A stretch of DNA of 17,066 nucleotides. Source: an uncultured Ruminococcus sp. (GTDB lineage Bacteria; Bacillota; Clostridia; Oscillospirales; Ruminococcaceae). The number at the start of each line of letters is the position of its first letter. The first letter of the stretch is position 1. Positions 1 to 7,700 of the stretch are shown here, one piece after another. The notes below the pieces were generated by a model that was not told the DNA's origin, ran no database searches, and saw only the letters and a program-made list of their open reading frames with translations. Made by a program: the position numbers and the translations under genes. The DNA lies in contig CAMWXM010000029.1 in NCBI GenBank assembly GCA_947178195.1, positions 1 to 17,066 of the forward strand. The letters are read 5' to 3'.

Positions 1-557
1 CCTTTAAGGTAAACGATTCCCGAAATAATGGTAAGGGCAACAGCTATCCACACAACCACCTGAATAGTTGCATTATAGAATCCGGCAAAGTCACAGCTTA
101 TACGTATGCCGAACCAGTTAAAATCATATTCCAGCGAATAAATTAAAAGTATAAGTAAAATTGCTGCCATAGTAAAAGCTGTTTTAAGCTTCCCCCAGAA
201 TCCTGCTGCAACCACAACTCCTTTATCAGCCGTTACAAGCCGCAGTCCTGACACCATAAATTCTCTAGCAATAATAAGTATAAGAGGTATCGAGCCGAAT
301 ACGTCAAGCTCTACAAACACAGCCAAAGCTGATATAACAAGTGCCTTATCCGCAAGAGGGTCAAGAAATTTTCCGAAATCAGTAACAAGATTGTTTTTTC
401 GTGCAATATGACCGTCAAGAGCGTCCGTAAGAGATGCGGCGGCAAATATCACAAGTGCGATAGTAAAATGATAAGGAACATCATCGATCAGCACAAAAAA
501 TAAAAACACCGGAATAAGAGCCGTTCTTAAAACAGTTAATTTATTGGGTAAATTCAT
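1..557 (-). CDS. pgsA: CDP-diacylglycerol-glycerol-3-phosphate 3-phosphatidyltransferase (3' end cut by window edge)
   Basis: Integral membrane enzyme that joins CDP-diacylglycerol and glycerol-3-phosphate to give phosphatidylglycerol phosphate, the committed step to phosphatidylglycerol and cardiolipin. I translated it from the sequence: it begins MNLPNKLTVLRTALIPVF and carries the complete CDP-alcohol phosphatidyltransferase signature D-x2-D-G-x2-A-R-x8-G-x3-D-x3-D, starting DALDGHIARK at about residue 46. Hydrophobic segments lie before and after it. About 185 codons are visible with no stop; family members are usually 180-200 residues, so only a few codons are missing at the left edge. 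The start ATG overlaps the rimO stop by 4 bp (ATGA) and is preceded by GGAGAGGTGA with 7 nt spacing, so translation is probably coupled to rimO. It is the last visible gene of the minus-strand operon. Confidence 0.93.
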   Translation of the reverse strand, partial: MNLPNKLTVLRTALIPVFLFFVLIDDVPYHFTIALVIFAAASLTDALDGHIARKNNLVTDFGKFLDPLADKALVISALAVFVELDVFGSIPLILIIAREFMVSGLRLVTADKGVVVAAGFWGKLKTAFTMAAILLILLIYSLEYDFNWFGIRISCDFAGFYNATIQVVVWIAVALTIISGIVYLK

Positions 558-1885
558 TTGTCTGTCACCTCTCCGATAAGATCATAGTCAAGAGCCTCGG
601 TAATTTTTATTGTAACATATTGACCTATCTCAAGCTGCTTTTCACTTGTAAAGAAAACCTTTCCGTCGATATCAGGAGCGTCTCCGGCAGTTCTGCCGAA
701 ATAGCATTCGGCGTATTTATCGAAGCCTTCAACTACTGCTTCAAATTTACAGCCGTTTTTCTGAGCATTTTTCTCTTCGCTTATAAGCTGCTGCTGCTGC
801 ATAATTATTTCAGCACGATGATTTTTTGTTTCCTCATCAAGCTGACCATCAAAGCCTGCTGCAGGAGTTCCCTCCTCCTGAGAATAAGCAAAGCAGCCCA
901 GCTTATCAAATTTTATTTTATTGACAAATTCTGCAAGCTCCTCAAATTGTTCTTCGGTTTCTCCCGGAAATCCTGTTATAAGAGTTGTCCTGAGAGTGAT
1001 ATCTGGAATATTTTTTCTTATTTTTGACATTAAGTCTGTTAAATATTTACTGTCACCTGAACGATTCATGTTTTTAAGTATTTCTTTATTACAGTGCTGA
1101 ATAGGAATATCCATATATTTCACAATTTTTTCCTGAGCGGCTATAACGTTTATTAATTCATCTGTTATTCTTTCGGGGTAGCAGTAAAGAACTCTTATCC
1201 ATTTAAGCTTTTCTATTTCACAGAGCTTTTCCAGAAGCTGTGGAAGCATAGGTTTTCCGTATATATCTTTTCCGTATCTTGTGGTATCTTGAGCGATAAC
1301 TATAATTTCCGTTACTCCGTTATCTGCAAGCCACTGTGCTTCCTTCAGAATATCCTCCATAGGAGCGCTTCTGAAGCTTCCTCTTATCTGAGGTATTGCA
1401 CAGTAGGTGCAGCAGTTATCACAGCCTTCGGCAATTTTCAGGTATGCAAAAAACGGCAGCGTTGAGATAATACGGTCACCAGTTATGGCAAGCCTGTCCT
1501 TGCTGTCAAATGAGACTACTCTTTCTTTCGCAAGAACACGGTCTATAATATCAATAATATCCTCTTGATTTCCGATACCAACAACAGCATCGGCTTCGGG
1601 AAACTGTTCAGCCATTTCCTCTCTGTAGCGTTCGGACAGACAGCCAGTAATAATTATTTTTTTTATTGTTCCTTCTTCTTTAAGCTTTCCAAGTTCAATA
1701 ATAGTTTCTATAGCCTCTTCCTTTGCCGATTGGATAAAACCGCAAGTATTTACAACGGCAATATCGGAAAGACCGGGTTCGGTAACAAGCTCATAACCCT
1801 TTTGTCTGAATTTGTACAGCATTCTTTCGGAGTCAACAAGGTTTTTGGAACAACCCAGTGAAACCATACCTATTTTAACAGGCAT
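554..1885 (-). CDS. rimO: Ribosomal protein S12 (Asp) methylthiotransferase RimO
   Basis: Radical-SAM iron-sulfur enzyme that adds a methylthio group to a conserved aspartate of ribosomal protein S12. The 443-residue length is normal. The N-terminal UPF0004 domain has three cluster cysteines, C12 (in SLGCSKNLVDSE), C48 and C82. The radical SAM CxxxCxxC motif is C155, C159 and C162 in GCDNCCTYCAIP. The C-terminal TRAM domain holds the family-typical GRTAGDAPDIDG and ITEALDYDLIGE stretches. The SLGCSKNLVDSE start separates it from the tRNA enzyme MiaB. The start ATG is preceded by AAGGAGGA with 5 nt spacing. It lies 17 nt after recX and overlaps pgsA by 4 bp. Confidence 0.96.
   Translation of the reverse strand: MPVKIGMVSLGCSKNLVDSERMLYKFRQKGYELVTEPGLSDIAVVNTCGFIQSAKEEAIETIIELGKLKEEGTIKKIIITGCLSERYREEMAEQFPEADAVVGIGNQEDIIDIIDRVLAKERVVSFDSKDRLAITGDRIISTLPFFAYLKIAEGCDNCCTYCAIPQIRGSFRSAPMEDILKEAQWLADNGVTEIIVIAQDTTRYGKDIYGKPMLPQLLEKLCEIEKLKWIRVLYCYPERITDELINVIAAQEKIVKYMDIPIQHCNKEILKNMNRSGDSKYLTDLMSKIRKNIPDITLRTTLITGFPGETEEQFEELAEFVNKIKFDKLGCFAYSQEEGTPAAGFDGQLDEETKNHRAEIIMQQQQLISEEKNAQKNGCKFEAVVEGFDKYAECYFGRTAGDAPDIDGKVFFTSEKQLEIGQYVTIKITEALDYDLIGEVTDK
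565..574 (-). promoter_or_regulatory. Shine-Dalgarno site of pgsA
   Basis: GGAGAGGTGA on the minus strand, 7 nt before the pgsA ATG and inside the last codons of rimO. It supports that start and the 4-bp overlap with rimO. Confidence 0.75.
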
Positions 1886-1902
1886 AATATTCCTCCTTAA
1901 AC

Positions 1903-2511
1903 TTAAATATATTCTTTTACTGCACGGTTTATGTCATCATAGTCATATCCGGCTCTTAAAAGTCCGTTTTTTACTTTATTTATGGACTTTATATCCTCTG
2001 GATCTGTAAGATATCCTGAATATTTCTTTTCAATAAGGGCATCGAGCCTTTCTTCCAGTCCGTCAAGAGCATTTTCAATAGCTTCATCGGCAATTTTACC
2101 TCTTATGCCTCTTTTATAAAGCTCCTGTTTTACTCTTCTCGGACCGAAAAGTTTACACTCCATATATGAATATACCAGCGTTTCGGCAAGCCGCCTGTCG
2201 TTTACATATCCCTTTGTCGCCATAGTGTTGCAGACCTTATAGCATATATCTTCGGGATAATTATTTCTGAGCTTTTCAAAAAGCTTAATATAAGAATAAT
2301 CTCTTTCGTTTATAAGATACATGGCACGTCTTGACGCTCTTCGGAACTCGGATGCAAAAAGCACCCTTCCGAAATCCTCACTGCTTATTTCCATGCCCTC
2401 TTTAAGACCGTATTTTGTAATAATATCCCTGTGAAGATAAACTCTTTTATCCTCATCTGCAATAACGCAGTAGGTCTCGCCTTTATATTTTTCAATTACA
2501 GTAATTATCAT
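1903..2511 (-). CDS. recX: Regulatory protein RecX
   Basis: Small helical protein that binds RecA filaments and modulates, usually inhibits, RecA activity. The 202-residue product has the three-helix-repeat pattern of the family: an alanine/arginine-rich stretch ending in RAMYLINERDYSYIKLFEKL, then GYVNDRRLAETLVYSYMECK, then FGPRRVKQELYKRGI. About 60 N-terminal residues precede the core, as in other Firmicutes RecX proteins. It starts 6 nt after the recA stop with no convincing SD sequence in front, so it probably depends on ribosomes finishing recA. That would keep the modulator below RecA levels. The recA-recX order is common in bacteria. Confidence 0.9.
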   Translation of the reverse strand: MIITVIEKYKGETYCVIADEDKRVYLHRDIITKYGLKEGMEISSEDFGRVLFASEFRRASRRAMYLINERDYSYIKLFEKLRNNYPEDICYKVCNTMATKGYVNDRRLAETLVYSYMECKLFGPRRVKQELYKRGIRGKIADEAIENALDGLEERLDALIEKKYSGYLTDPEDIKSINKVKNGLLRAGYDYDDINRAVKEYI

Positions 2512-2517
2512 ATTAAA

Positions 2518-3744
2518 TTAATCCGCAGGTGTAAATTCTTCAAAATCTTCTTCTGCATTTGCAATAGGATCAATATCAAAATCCTCCATATCCGATGTTA
2601 TATCATCGGATACCTGTTCTGACGCCGCTGCGTCAGCGGCATTCTGAGCGGCTTCTTCAAGCTCGTCATTACCTGATACGCCTTTTGCTACCGCTTCCAT
2701 AGCGTCTTTATCCTCTAAAATTTTTCCTTCTATTTCCTTCAGAAGCTCCGCATTTTCTTCAAGCAGTTTCTTTACCTTTTCTTTTCCCTGACCAAGCTTG
2801 TTTTCTCCATAGCTGAACCATGAGCCGCTTTTTTTGATAATATCAAGTTCCACTGCTATGTCCAGTACTTCGCCTACTCTTGAAATTCCCTTACCGAATA
2901 TAAGGTCAAATTCGCATTCTTTAAAAGGCGGCGCAACCTTATTCTTTTTAATTTTTATTTTTGTTCTGTTTCCTATCTGAGTATCCCCTTCCTTGATAGC
3001 TTCACCCTTTCTTACATCGATAATTACCGAGGCATAGAATTTAAGTGCACGTCCTCCCGGAGTGGTTTCAGGGTTTCCGAACATAACCCCGATTTTTTCT
3101 CTTATCTGGTTTATAAATATTGCCACAGTATTAGTCTTTGAAAGAAGCGGAGTAAGCTTTCTCATTGCCTGAGACATAAGTCTTGCAAGCTGACCTACGT
3201 TTGAATCTCCCATATTACCATCTATTTCTGCTTTTGTTGTAAGCGCTGCCACAGAGTCGAGCACCACAACGTCCAGTGCTCCCGAACGTATAAGTGCTTC
3301 CATAATTTCCAGCGCTTCCTCGCCGCTGTTAGGCTGTGAAACAAGAAGATTGTCAACGTCAACTCCGATAGCCTTTGCGTATACAGGATCGAGAGCATGT
3401 TCAACGTCTATAAAAGCCACTTCTCCACCCTGCTTCTGAGCCTCTGCGATAATATGCAGTGCAACGGTGGTTTTTCCCGAGCTTTCAGGGCCGTAAAGCT
3501 CAATAATTCTTCCTCTGGGGACTCCGCCTATACCAAGGGCAATGTCAAGGCTCATAGAACCTGTGGGGATAGAGTCGATATTCATGGTTTCGGTAGAACC
3601 CAGTTTTATGATAGCGCCCTTTCCGAAGTTTTTTTCTATCTGAGCGATAGCCCCTTTAAGAGCCTTTTGTTTATCTTCCTTTGTTGCAGGAACAACAATG
3701 GCTACTTTTGCCTTTTTCTTTATATCCTTTCCCGATTTTGCCAT
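2518..3744 (-). CDS. recA: Recombinase RecA
   Basis: DNA-dependent ATPase that forms filaments on single-stranded DNA, performs strand exchange and triggers LexA self-cleavage. The Walker A motif GPESSGKT is at residues 85-92 and the Walker B segment VVVLDSVA at about 159-166. Loop L1 (AEIDGNMGDSNVG) and loop L2 (INQIREKIGVMFGNPETTPG) are both present. At 408 residues it is longer than the usual 340-360: Walker A lies 19 residues further in than in E. coli RecA because of a Lys-rich N-terminal extension. The C-terminal tail (about 345-408) is acidic and Ala/Asp/Glu-rich. The start ATG has GAGGAGGA with 6 nt spacing, and this SD overlaps the prmC stop. No LexA-type box fits in the 12-bp gap upstream. 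Confidence 0.98.
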   Translation of the reverse strand: MAKSGKDIKKKAKVAIVVPATKEDKQKALKGAIAQIEKNFGKGAIIKLGSTETMNIDSIPTGSMSLDIALGIGGVPRGRIIELYGPESSGKTTVALHIIAEAQKQGGEVAFIDVEHALDPVYAKAIGVDVDNLLVSQPNSGEEALEIMEALIRSGALDVVVLDSVAALTTKAEIDGNMGDSNVGQLARLMSQAMRKLTPLLSKTNTVAIFINQIREKIGVMFGNPETTPGGRALKFYASVIIDVRKGEAIKEGDTQIGNRTKIKIKKNKVAPPFKECEFDLIFGKGISRVGEVLDIAVELDIIKKSGSWFSYGENKLGQGKEKVKKLLEENAELLKEIEGKILEDKDAMEAVAKGVSGNDELEEAAQNAADAAASEQVSDDITSDMEDFDIDPIANAEEDFEEFTPAD

Positions 3745-3756
3745 AAAATTTCCTCC

Positions 3757-4599
3757 TCACTGCTTCTTCCCAAGTACTACCCTTGTAATACCGCAAAGGT
3801 CGTCGGCTGTTTGTATATTATCAAAATGATTTTTTCTAAGTATATCCACTACTGATTTTTCCTGCCCCATTCCTATTTCATAAGCAAGAATCCCGCCTAT
3901 TTTAAGGGAATTTTTCCATATATCCGTAATTCCACGATAGAACCTCAGACCGTCTTCACCTCCGAAAAGTGCCGTTTCAGGCTCGAAGGTCACTTCCTTT
4001 TGCAATACCCTCATGTCTCTGGAGGTAAGATAAGGCGGATTACAGACAATAAGGTCGATTTCCGAAAACTGCTCTGCTGTTTTTTCTGTCAGCACATCTC
4101 CTGCCAGAAGTGCCATATCCGCATTGTTAAGAGCAATATTTTTATTTATATATCCTATGGCTTTTTCCGAAATTTCCACAGCTGTCACCTGAGCGTCCGG
4201 TATTTTTTTGCATAAGGTAATACCGATACAGCCGCTTCCGCTGCAAAGGTCAAGTATTTTAGGCTTTAGTGGCAGATTTAAGTTAAGAACTGTTTCAACA
4301 AGAGTTTCCGTATCCTGTCTCGGTATTAGAACTCCCTTTCCCACAAAAAATTCCAGTCCGTAGAATTCCCATTTTCCAAGAAGATATTGAAGCGGCTCGC
4401 CCTGTATTCTTCTGTAAGCGATATTGTTTGCCGCAGTCTCATGTTCCACAGAAGCATTTTTTTTATTCAGAAGTATTTTTTCAAGTTTTTCTCCAAAAAT
4501 ATGTTCGATTATGCACATAGCCTCAAACTGGGGAGATTCAAGTCTGTTACGTTCAAATATCCTTTTCAGGTGAAAATAAAGCTCCGGAGCCGTCACCAC
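3757..4599 (-). CDS. prmC: Peptide chain release factor N5-glutamine methyltransferase PrmC (HemK)
   Basis: SAM-dependent methyltransferase that modifies the glutamine of the GGQ motif in release factors RF1 and RF2. The 280-residue length is typical. The N-terminal helical domain occupies about residues 1-75, followed by LIPRQDTETL (family LIPRPETE). The SAM-binding motif I is DLCSGSGCIGI (117-127) and the catalytic NPPY is at 187-190. Two in-frame GTG starts (4599 and 4596) follow GAGGA. The second would give a 4-bp GTGA overlap with the stop of the DUF1385 gene and 279 residues, and I cannot choose between them. In many Clostridia prmC follows a DUF1385 gene and precedes prfA; here recA follows instead. 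Confidence 0.95.
   Translation of the reverse strand: MVTAPELYFHLKRIFERNRLESPQFEAMCIIEHIFGEKLEKILLNKKNASVEHETAANNIAYRRIQGEPLQYLLGKWEFYGLEFFVGKGVLIPRQDTETLVETVLNLNLPLKPKILDLCSGSGCIGITLCKKIPDAQVTAVEISEKAIGYINKNIALNNADMALLAGDVLTEKTAEQFSEIDLIVCNPPYLTSRDMRVLQKEVTFEPETALFGGEDGLRFYRGITDIWKNSLKIGGILAYEIGMGQEKSVVDILRKNHFDNIQTADDLCGITRVVLGKKQ
4494..4507 (-). other. LexA/Cheo-box-like sequence inside prmC (probably coincidental)
   Basis: The minus strand reads CGAACATATTTTTG, close to the Gram-positive SOS box CGAAC-N4-GTTYG with one clear mismatch. It encodes Glu-His-Ile-Phe within PrmC and lies about 750 bp upstream of recA with no promoter I can see beside it. I list it because it is the nearest SOS-box match to recA in the window, but I think it is chance. 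Confidence 0.12.
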
Positions 4600-5507
4600 T
4601 TATCATCCTCAAGATTTTCTGGAATACAAGGCTTGATAGCGGCAATCGCACATTCGATTTCCTTGTCGTCGGGTTCTTTTGTGGTAAGTCTTTGTATGGA
4701 AAGTCCAGGAGCTGATAATATTTTGGTGAAAATATTTTCATACCGTCCGGCAATTCTTATAAGCTCGTATGATATTCCCAGCATAAGCGGCAGCAAAATA
4801 ATGCTTGACGCCATTCTCAGCCATACATTTTCAAAGGGTACTATGCACATAACAAGAATGCTTATAAAAAGCGTTATAAAAATAAAGCTTGTTCCGCATC
4901 TCGGATGAAATCGTCTTTGTTTTTTAACATTTTCAACAGTAAGCTCCAGCCCTGCTTCGAGGCAGGCTATAGTTTTATGCTCAGCGCCGTGATATTCATA
5001 GGTGCGCTTGATATCCTTCATAAGAGATGTTACTGCCAGGTATCCGATAAAAACGGCAATTTTAATGATTCCTTCTGCAAATGAGCGTATAAATCGATTA
5101 GTGGTCAGGAAATCCGAAAAATTTACCAGCCATTTTGGCAGAAAAACAAACAATCCTACAGCTACCACAAGGCTTAGTACCATAACGACGCCCATGATAA
5201 CATTCATAGCTTTTTCGCTCAGGCTTTCGCTTTCGTCGGATTCCTCTTCGTCCATCTGCTTTTCAGCAGATTTCATAAGACATCTGTAGCCTTCTTTCAT
5301 AGAAATAATAAAATTAAATATACCTCTTATAAAAGGCGTTTTTCTGTACCATGCTGTAACAGGCTTTTTGTCCCAGACCTCCACATCTATGCTGCCGTCG
5401 GGAAGTCTGCACGCCATAGCGCCCTTGTAAATGCCGTTCATCATAACGCCTTCGATAAGAGCCTGTCCGCCTATTTTAGATTTATATTTCTCGTTTTTTT
5501 CGCTCAT
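4593..5507 (-). CDS. DUF1385 family membrane protein (YqhQ-like)
   Basis: Conserved Firmicutes membrane protein of unknown biochemical function, related to B. subtilis YqhQ. Residues 11-24 hold the family start KIGGQALIEGVMMN. EYHGAEHK (171-178) and HPRCGTSF (201-208) are the best conserved blocks, and their His, Glu and Cys residues could bind a metal or act in catalysis; this is inference. Predicted membrane segments lie near 101-124, 144-163, 206-225 and 228-248. I chose the ATG at 5507 (304 residues) because AAAGG sits 8 nt upstream and the family motif then begins near residue 11. A frame-compatible ATG at 5552 would add 15 residues inside the kinase gene with only a weak SD. It sits between the kinase gene and prmC, with which it overlaps. 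Confidence 0.88.
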   Translation of the reverse strand: MSEKNEKYKSKIGGQALIEGVMMNGIYKGAMACRLPDGSIDVEVWDKKPVTAWYRKTPFIRGIFNFIISMKEGYRCLMKSAEKQMDEEESDESESLSEKAMNVIMGVVMVLSLVVAVGLFVFLPKWLVNFSDFLTTNRFIRSFAEGIIKIAVFIGYLAVTSLMKDIKRTYEYHGAEHKTIACLEAGLELTVENVKKQRRFHPRCGTSFIFITLFISILVMCIVPFENVWLRMASSIILLPLMLGISYELIRIAGRYENIFTKILSAPGLSIQRLTTKEPDDKEIECAIAAIKPCIPENLEDDKW

Positions 5508-5515
5508 ATGCTTTG

Positions 5516-5520
5516 CCTTT
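5516..5520 (-). promoter_or_regulatory. Ribosome binding site that decides the DUF1385 start
   Basis: AAAGG on the minus strand, 8 nt before the ATG at 5507. The alternative ATG pair at 5552/5549 has only a weak purine stretch in front of it. This supports the shorter 304-residue product. Confidence 0.5.
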
Positions 5521-5529
5521 CTGTCCCTG

Positions 5530-6951
5530 TCAGGACTTATATTTATCATCATCTTTCTGAGGCGGTATGGTTATGATAACCTTTGTTCCTCTGCCTTCTT
5601 CACTTTCAAGGGTAAGAGTTCCTCCATGCATAGCTATTATTTCATCAGCTACAGCAAGACCTATACCTGACCCCTTTTTTGAATGATTCGCCTTATAGAA
5701 TTTGGTTTTTATTCTCGGCAGATCGTGACTGCTTATTCCGCAGCCGTTATCCTCAACAGTTACCATAATATCTCCCGAAGATATCTCGCTGGCAATTATT
5801 TTTACAAAACCGCCTTTATTGGAATATTTTATGGCGTTATCTATAATGTTTATAAAAACCTGTCTGAGCCTGTTTCTGTCACCGTAAACGAATGGAAGCA
5901 TTTCAGGTTCTTCATAGGTCATCACAATATCTTCTATCCTTGCCCGTTCCGCATAGATAAGAACAGCTTCTCCCAGCTCGGCAAGAATATCCATAGTATC
6001 AAAATGCAGCGAAAAATGACCGCTCTGCATTCTTGAAAAGTCCAACAGCTCTTCCACCATCTGAGAAAGACGTTCAGTTTCGTTTGAAATTACCCTTATC
6101 CCCTTACGGATAATAACGGCGTCACGTTCGGCGCTTATGGTTTCTGCCCAGCCTCGTATAGCCGTAAGAGGCGTTCTCAGCTCGTGTGAAACAGAGGAAA
6201 TAAATTCGTTTTTCATAGCGTCTGCATTGGAAAGCTCGTCCGACATGTGATTTATCGCCGAACACAGCTCGCATATTTCATCGTTGCTGTTATTATTTAT
6301 TCTGACTGAAAAATCTCCCTTTGCAAATTTTCCGGCAGTTTCGCTTATCTGATGGACAGGTCTTACAATAGAATTTATAAAATAAAATCCGGTAAGCGCC
6401 AGCAGTAATAAAATCGCTATGCATACGGCTGTAAATATCGCAATGTAGCTTGTAACTGTACTGTCCACTGCCGAAAGAGAAACGGCGGCTCTGATTGCGC
6501 TGTAGTCGGTTTCAAGAGATAATATTGAATAGCTGACAGCCATGATCCGTTCTCCGTTATCCTGTTTTCCGATATAGAATCCGTAATTATCGTCAGCCTT
6601 CATCGCTTCTTCATAGTCGGGCATATAAACGGCGGAATTGGGAGTAAATCCCGAAGAGGTATTTGATATCCTTCCCCTTGAGTCCACAGCCATAAGCTCC
6701 ATTTTATCCTTTTCCGAAAAATTTTCAAGCATATTGCGCAGTTCAGATGAAAAATTAACTGCGTTATCTTCGGAATAAAGTGAAAGTATCCCCGCAACAG
6801 AGTTCAGCTTTGATACTAGATACTGCTTTGCCGAATTGTAATAGGAGCTCTGAATAATATAAATAAAGATAGTTTCAATAACCAGCATTATCATTAATAT
6901 TATCCCTAAATTATTTACAAGCCAGCGTTTGGTAATGCTCTTTTTTTTCAC
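5530..6951 (-). CDS. Sensor histidine kinase (two-component system)
   Basis: Membrane-bound histidine kinase of 473 residues, partner of the response regulator immediately upstream. Transmembrane segment 1 is at about 13-35, an extracytoplasmic sensing domain at about 36-167, transmembrane segment 2 at about 168-192 and a HAMP linker at about 193-245. The HisKA domain has SVSHELRTPL with phospho-acceptor H256. The HATPase domain has an N-box (INIIDNAIKYS, about 368-377), a G1 box DNGCG (401-405) and a G2 box GSGIGLA (427-433). All catalytic motifs are intact. The start is GTG, directly abutting the regulator stop (0 nt gap), so translation is probably coupled. The extracytoplasmic domain is not a type I recognise by eye, so the signal is unknown. 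The general layout resembles PhoR/ResE-type kinases. Confidence 0.95.
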   Translation of the reverse strand: MKKKSITKRWLVNNLGIILMIMLVIETIFIYIIQSSYYNSAKQYLVSKLNSVAGILSLYSEDNAVNFSSELRNMLENFSEKDKMELMAVDSRGRISNTSSGFTPNSAVYMPDYEEAMKADDNYGFYIGKQDNGERIMAVSYSILSLETDYSAIRAAVSLSAVDSTVTSYIAIFTAVCIAILLLLALTGFYFINSIVRPVHQISETAGKFAKGDFSVRINNNSNDEICELCSAINHMSDELSNADAMKNEFISSVSHELRTPLTAIRGWAETISAERDAVIIRKGIRVISNETERLSQMVEELLDFSRMQSGHFSLHFDTMDILAELGEAVLIYAERARIEDIVMTYEEPEMLPFVYGDRNRLRQVFINIIDNAIKYSNKGGFVKIIASEISSGDIMVTVEDNGCGISSHDLPRIKTKFYKANHSKKGSGIGLAVADEIIAMHGGTLTLESEEGRGTKVIITIPPQKDDDKYKS

Positions 6952-7650
6952 TTATTTTTCATCCCATTTATATCCATAGCCCCATATCGTAAGTATATAC
7001 TGGGGATTTGAAGGCTTATCTTCAATTTTCATTCTTATTCTTCTGATATTTACGTCTACTATCTTATCGTCGCCGTAATAATTTTCTCCCCATATATGGG
7101 TAAGAATACTGGAACGGTCAAGTGCCGTATTTTTATTGTTAAGGAAATATTCCATTATCTGGTATTCAACTTGTGTAAGGTCTATCACTTTGCCGTTTTT
7201 GGAAACAGTCCTGCTTTTTAAATTTAGAACAAATGGACCGGATTCAAGTACCTTTGACTTATCCTCCTTAACAAAGCTCATGCAGACCCTGCGGTAGATA
7301 GCATCCACTCTTGCGGTAAGCTCCGAGGGTGAAAATGGTTTTGTTATGTAATCGTCCGCACCTATCATTAGTCCGCTTACCTTGTCCATTTCCTGTGCTT
7401 TTGCCGTAAGCATTATTATACCAAGAGTAGAACTTTTTTCTCTGAGTTTTTTACAAACTGTAAAACCATCTATCCCCGGCATCATTACATCAAGCAGAAC
7501 AATGTCAAAGTTGCCCTTTTCTTCTACAAATTTACGCAAAGCGTCCTCGCCGCAATTGACGTCGTAAACGTCATATCCAGCTCTCTTTAAATTAATTACT
7601 ACGAAATCCCGTATCGTATCTTCGTCTTCGCATACAAGTATACGTTTCAT
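6952..7650 (-). CDS. Response regulator, OmpR/PhoB family
   Basis: DNA-binding response regulator controlled by the adjacent kinase. Numbered from the 232-residue form, the receiver domain has the acidic pair in CEDED, phospho-acceptor D54 in LLDVMMPGIDG, T82 in IIMLTAKA and K104 in DYITKPF. The C-terminal winged helix (about 130-232) ends in YILTIWGYGYKW, typical of the OmpR/PhoB class. I placed the start at the ATG at 7650, beginning MKRILVCEDE, because GGAG lies 6 nt upstream. An in-frame ATG at 7662 would add four residues (MEYS) but has no SD. It lies 48 bp after the lipoprotein stop, with a hairpin in the gap. Its target genes cannot be read from this window. Confidence 0.95.
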   Translation of the reverse strand: MKRILVCEDEDTIRDFVVINLKRAGYDVYDVNCGEDALRKFVEEKGNFDIVLLDVMMPGIDGFTVCKKLREKSSTLGIIMLTAKAQEMDKVSGLMIGADDYITKPFSPSELTARVDAIYRRVCMSFVKEDKSKVLESGPFVLNLKSRTVSKNGKVIDLTQVEYQIMEYFLNNKNTALDRSSILTHIWGENYYGDDKIVDVNIRRIRMKIEDKPSNPQYILTIWGYGYKWDEK

Positions 7651-7656
7651 ACTATA

Positions 7657-7660
7657 CTCC
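7657..7660 (-). promoter_or_regulatory. Ribosome binding site that decides the response regulator start
   Basis: GGAG on the minus strand, 6 nt before the ATG at 7650. The in-frame ATG at 7662 overlaps it and has no SD of its own. Confidence 0.5.
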
Positions 7661-7671
7661 ATTTCTGTTGC

Positions 7672-7700
7672 TTTTCGGAATAATCTTCCGAAAATTTTTT
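7672..7700 (+). terminator. Hairpin plus T-tract, intrinsic-terminator-like on the plus strand
   Basis: Arms TTTTCGGA (7672-7679) and TCCGAAAA (7687-7694) pair perfectly; A7680/T7686 extends the stem to 9 bp with a 5-nt loop. Six T residues follow on the plus strand (7695-7700). Both flanking genes are on the minus strand, where the hairpin is followed by GCAACAG rather than a T-tract. It would therefore stop antisense plus-strand transcription, or act in the sense mRNA as a stabilising or processing hairpin at the lipoprotein stop codon. Confidence 0.6.

Noticed and set aside
3397..3855. Plus-strand open frame of 152 codons opposite recA and the end of prmC
   Set aside because: It lies antisense to well-identified genes, its product is not recognisable and it has no good SD; it is a by-product of codon bias on the other strand.
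4494..4507. SOS-box-like CGAACATATTTTTG as a control site for recA
   Set aside because: It is inside prmC coding sequence, about 750 bp from recA, has a mismatch in the second half-site, and no promoter is visible beside it. The encoded residues explain the bases.
4387..4908. Plus-strand open frame of 173 codons opposite prmC and the DUF1385 gene
   Set aside because: Antisense to two conserved genes, with low-complexity Ser/Phe/Ile-rich product and no family resemblance.
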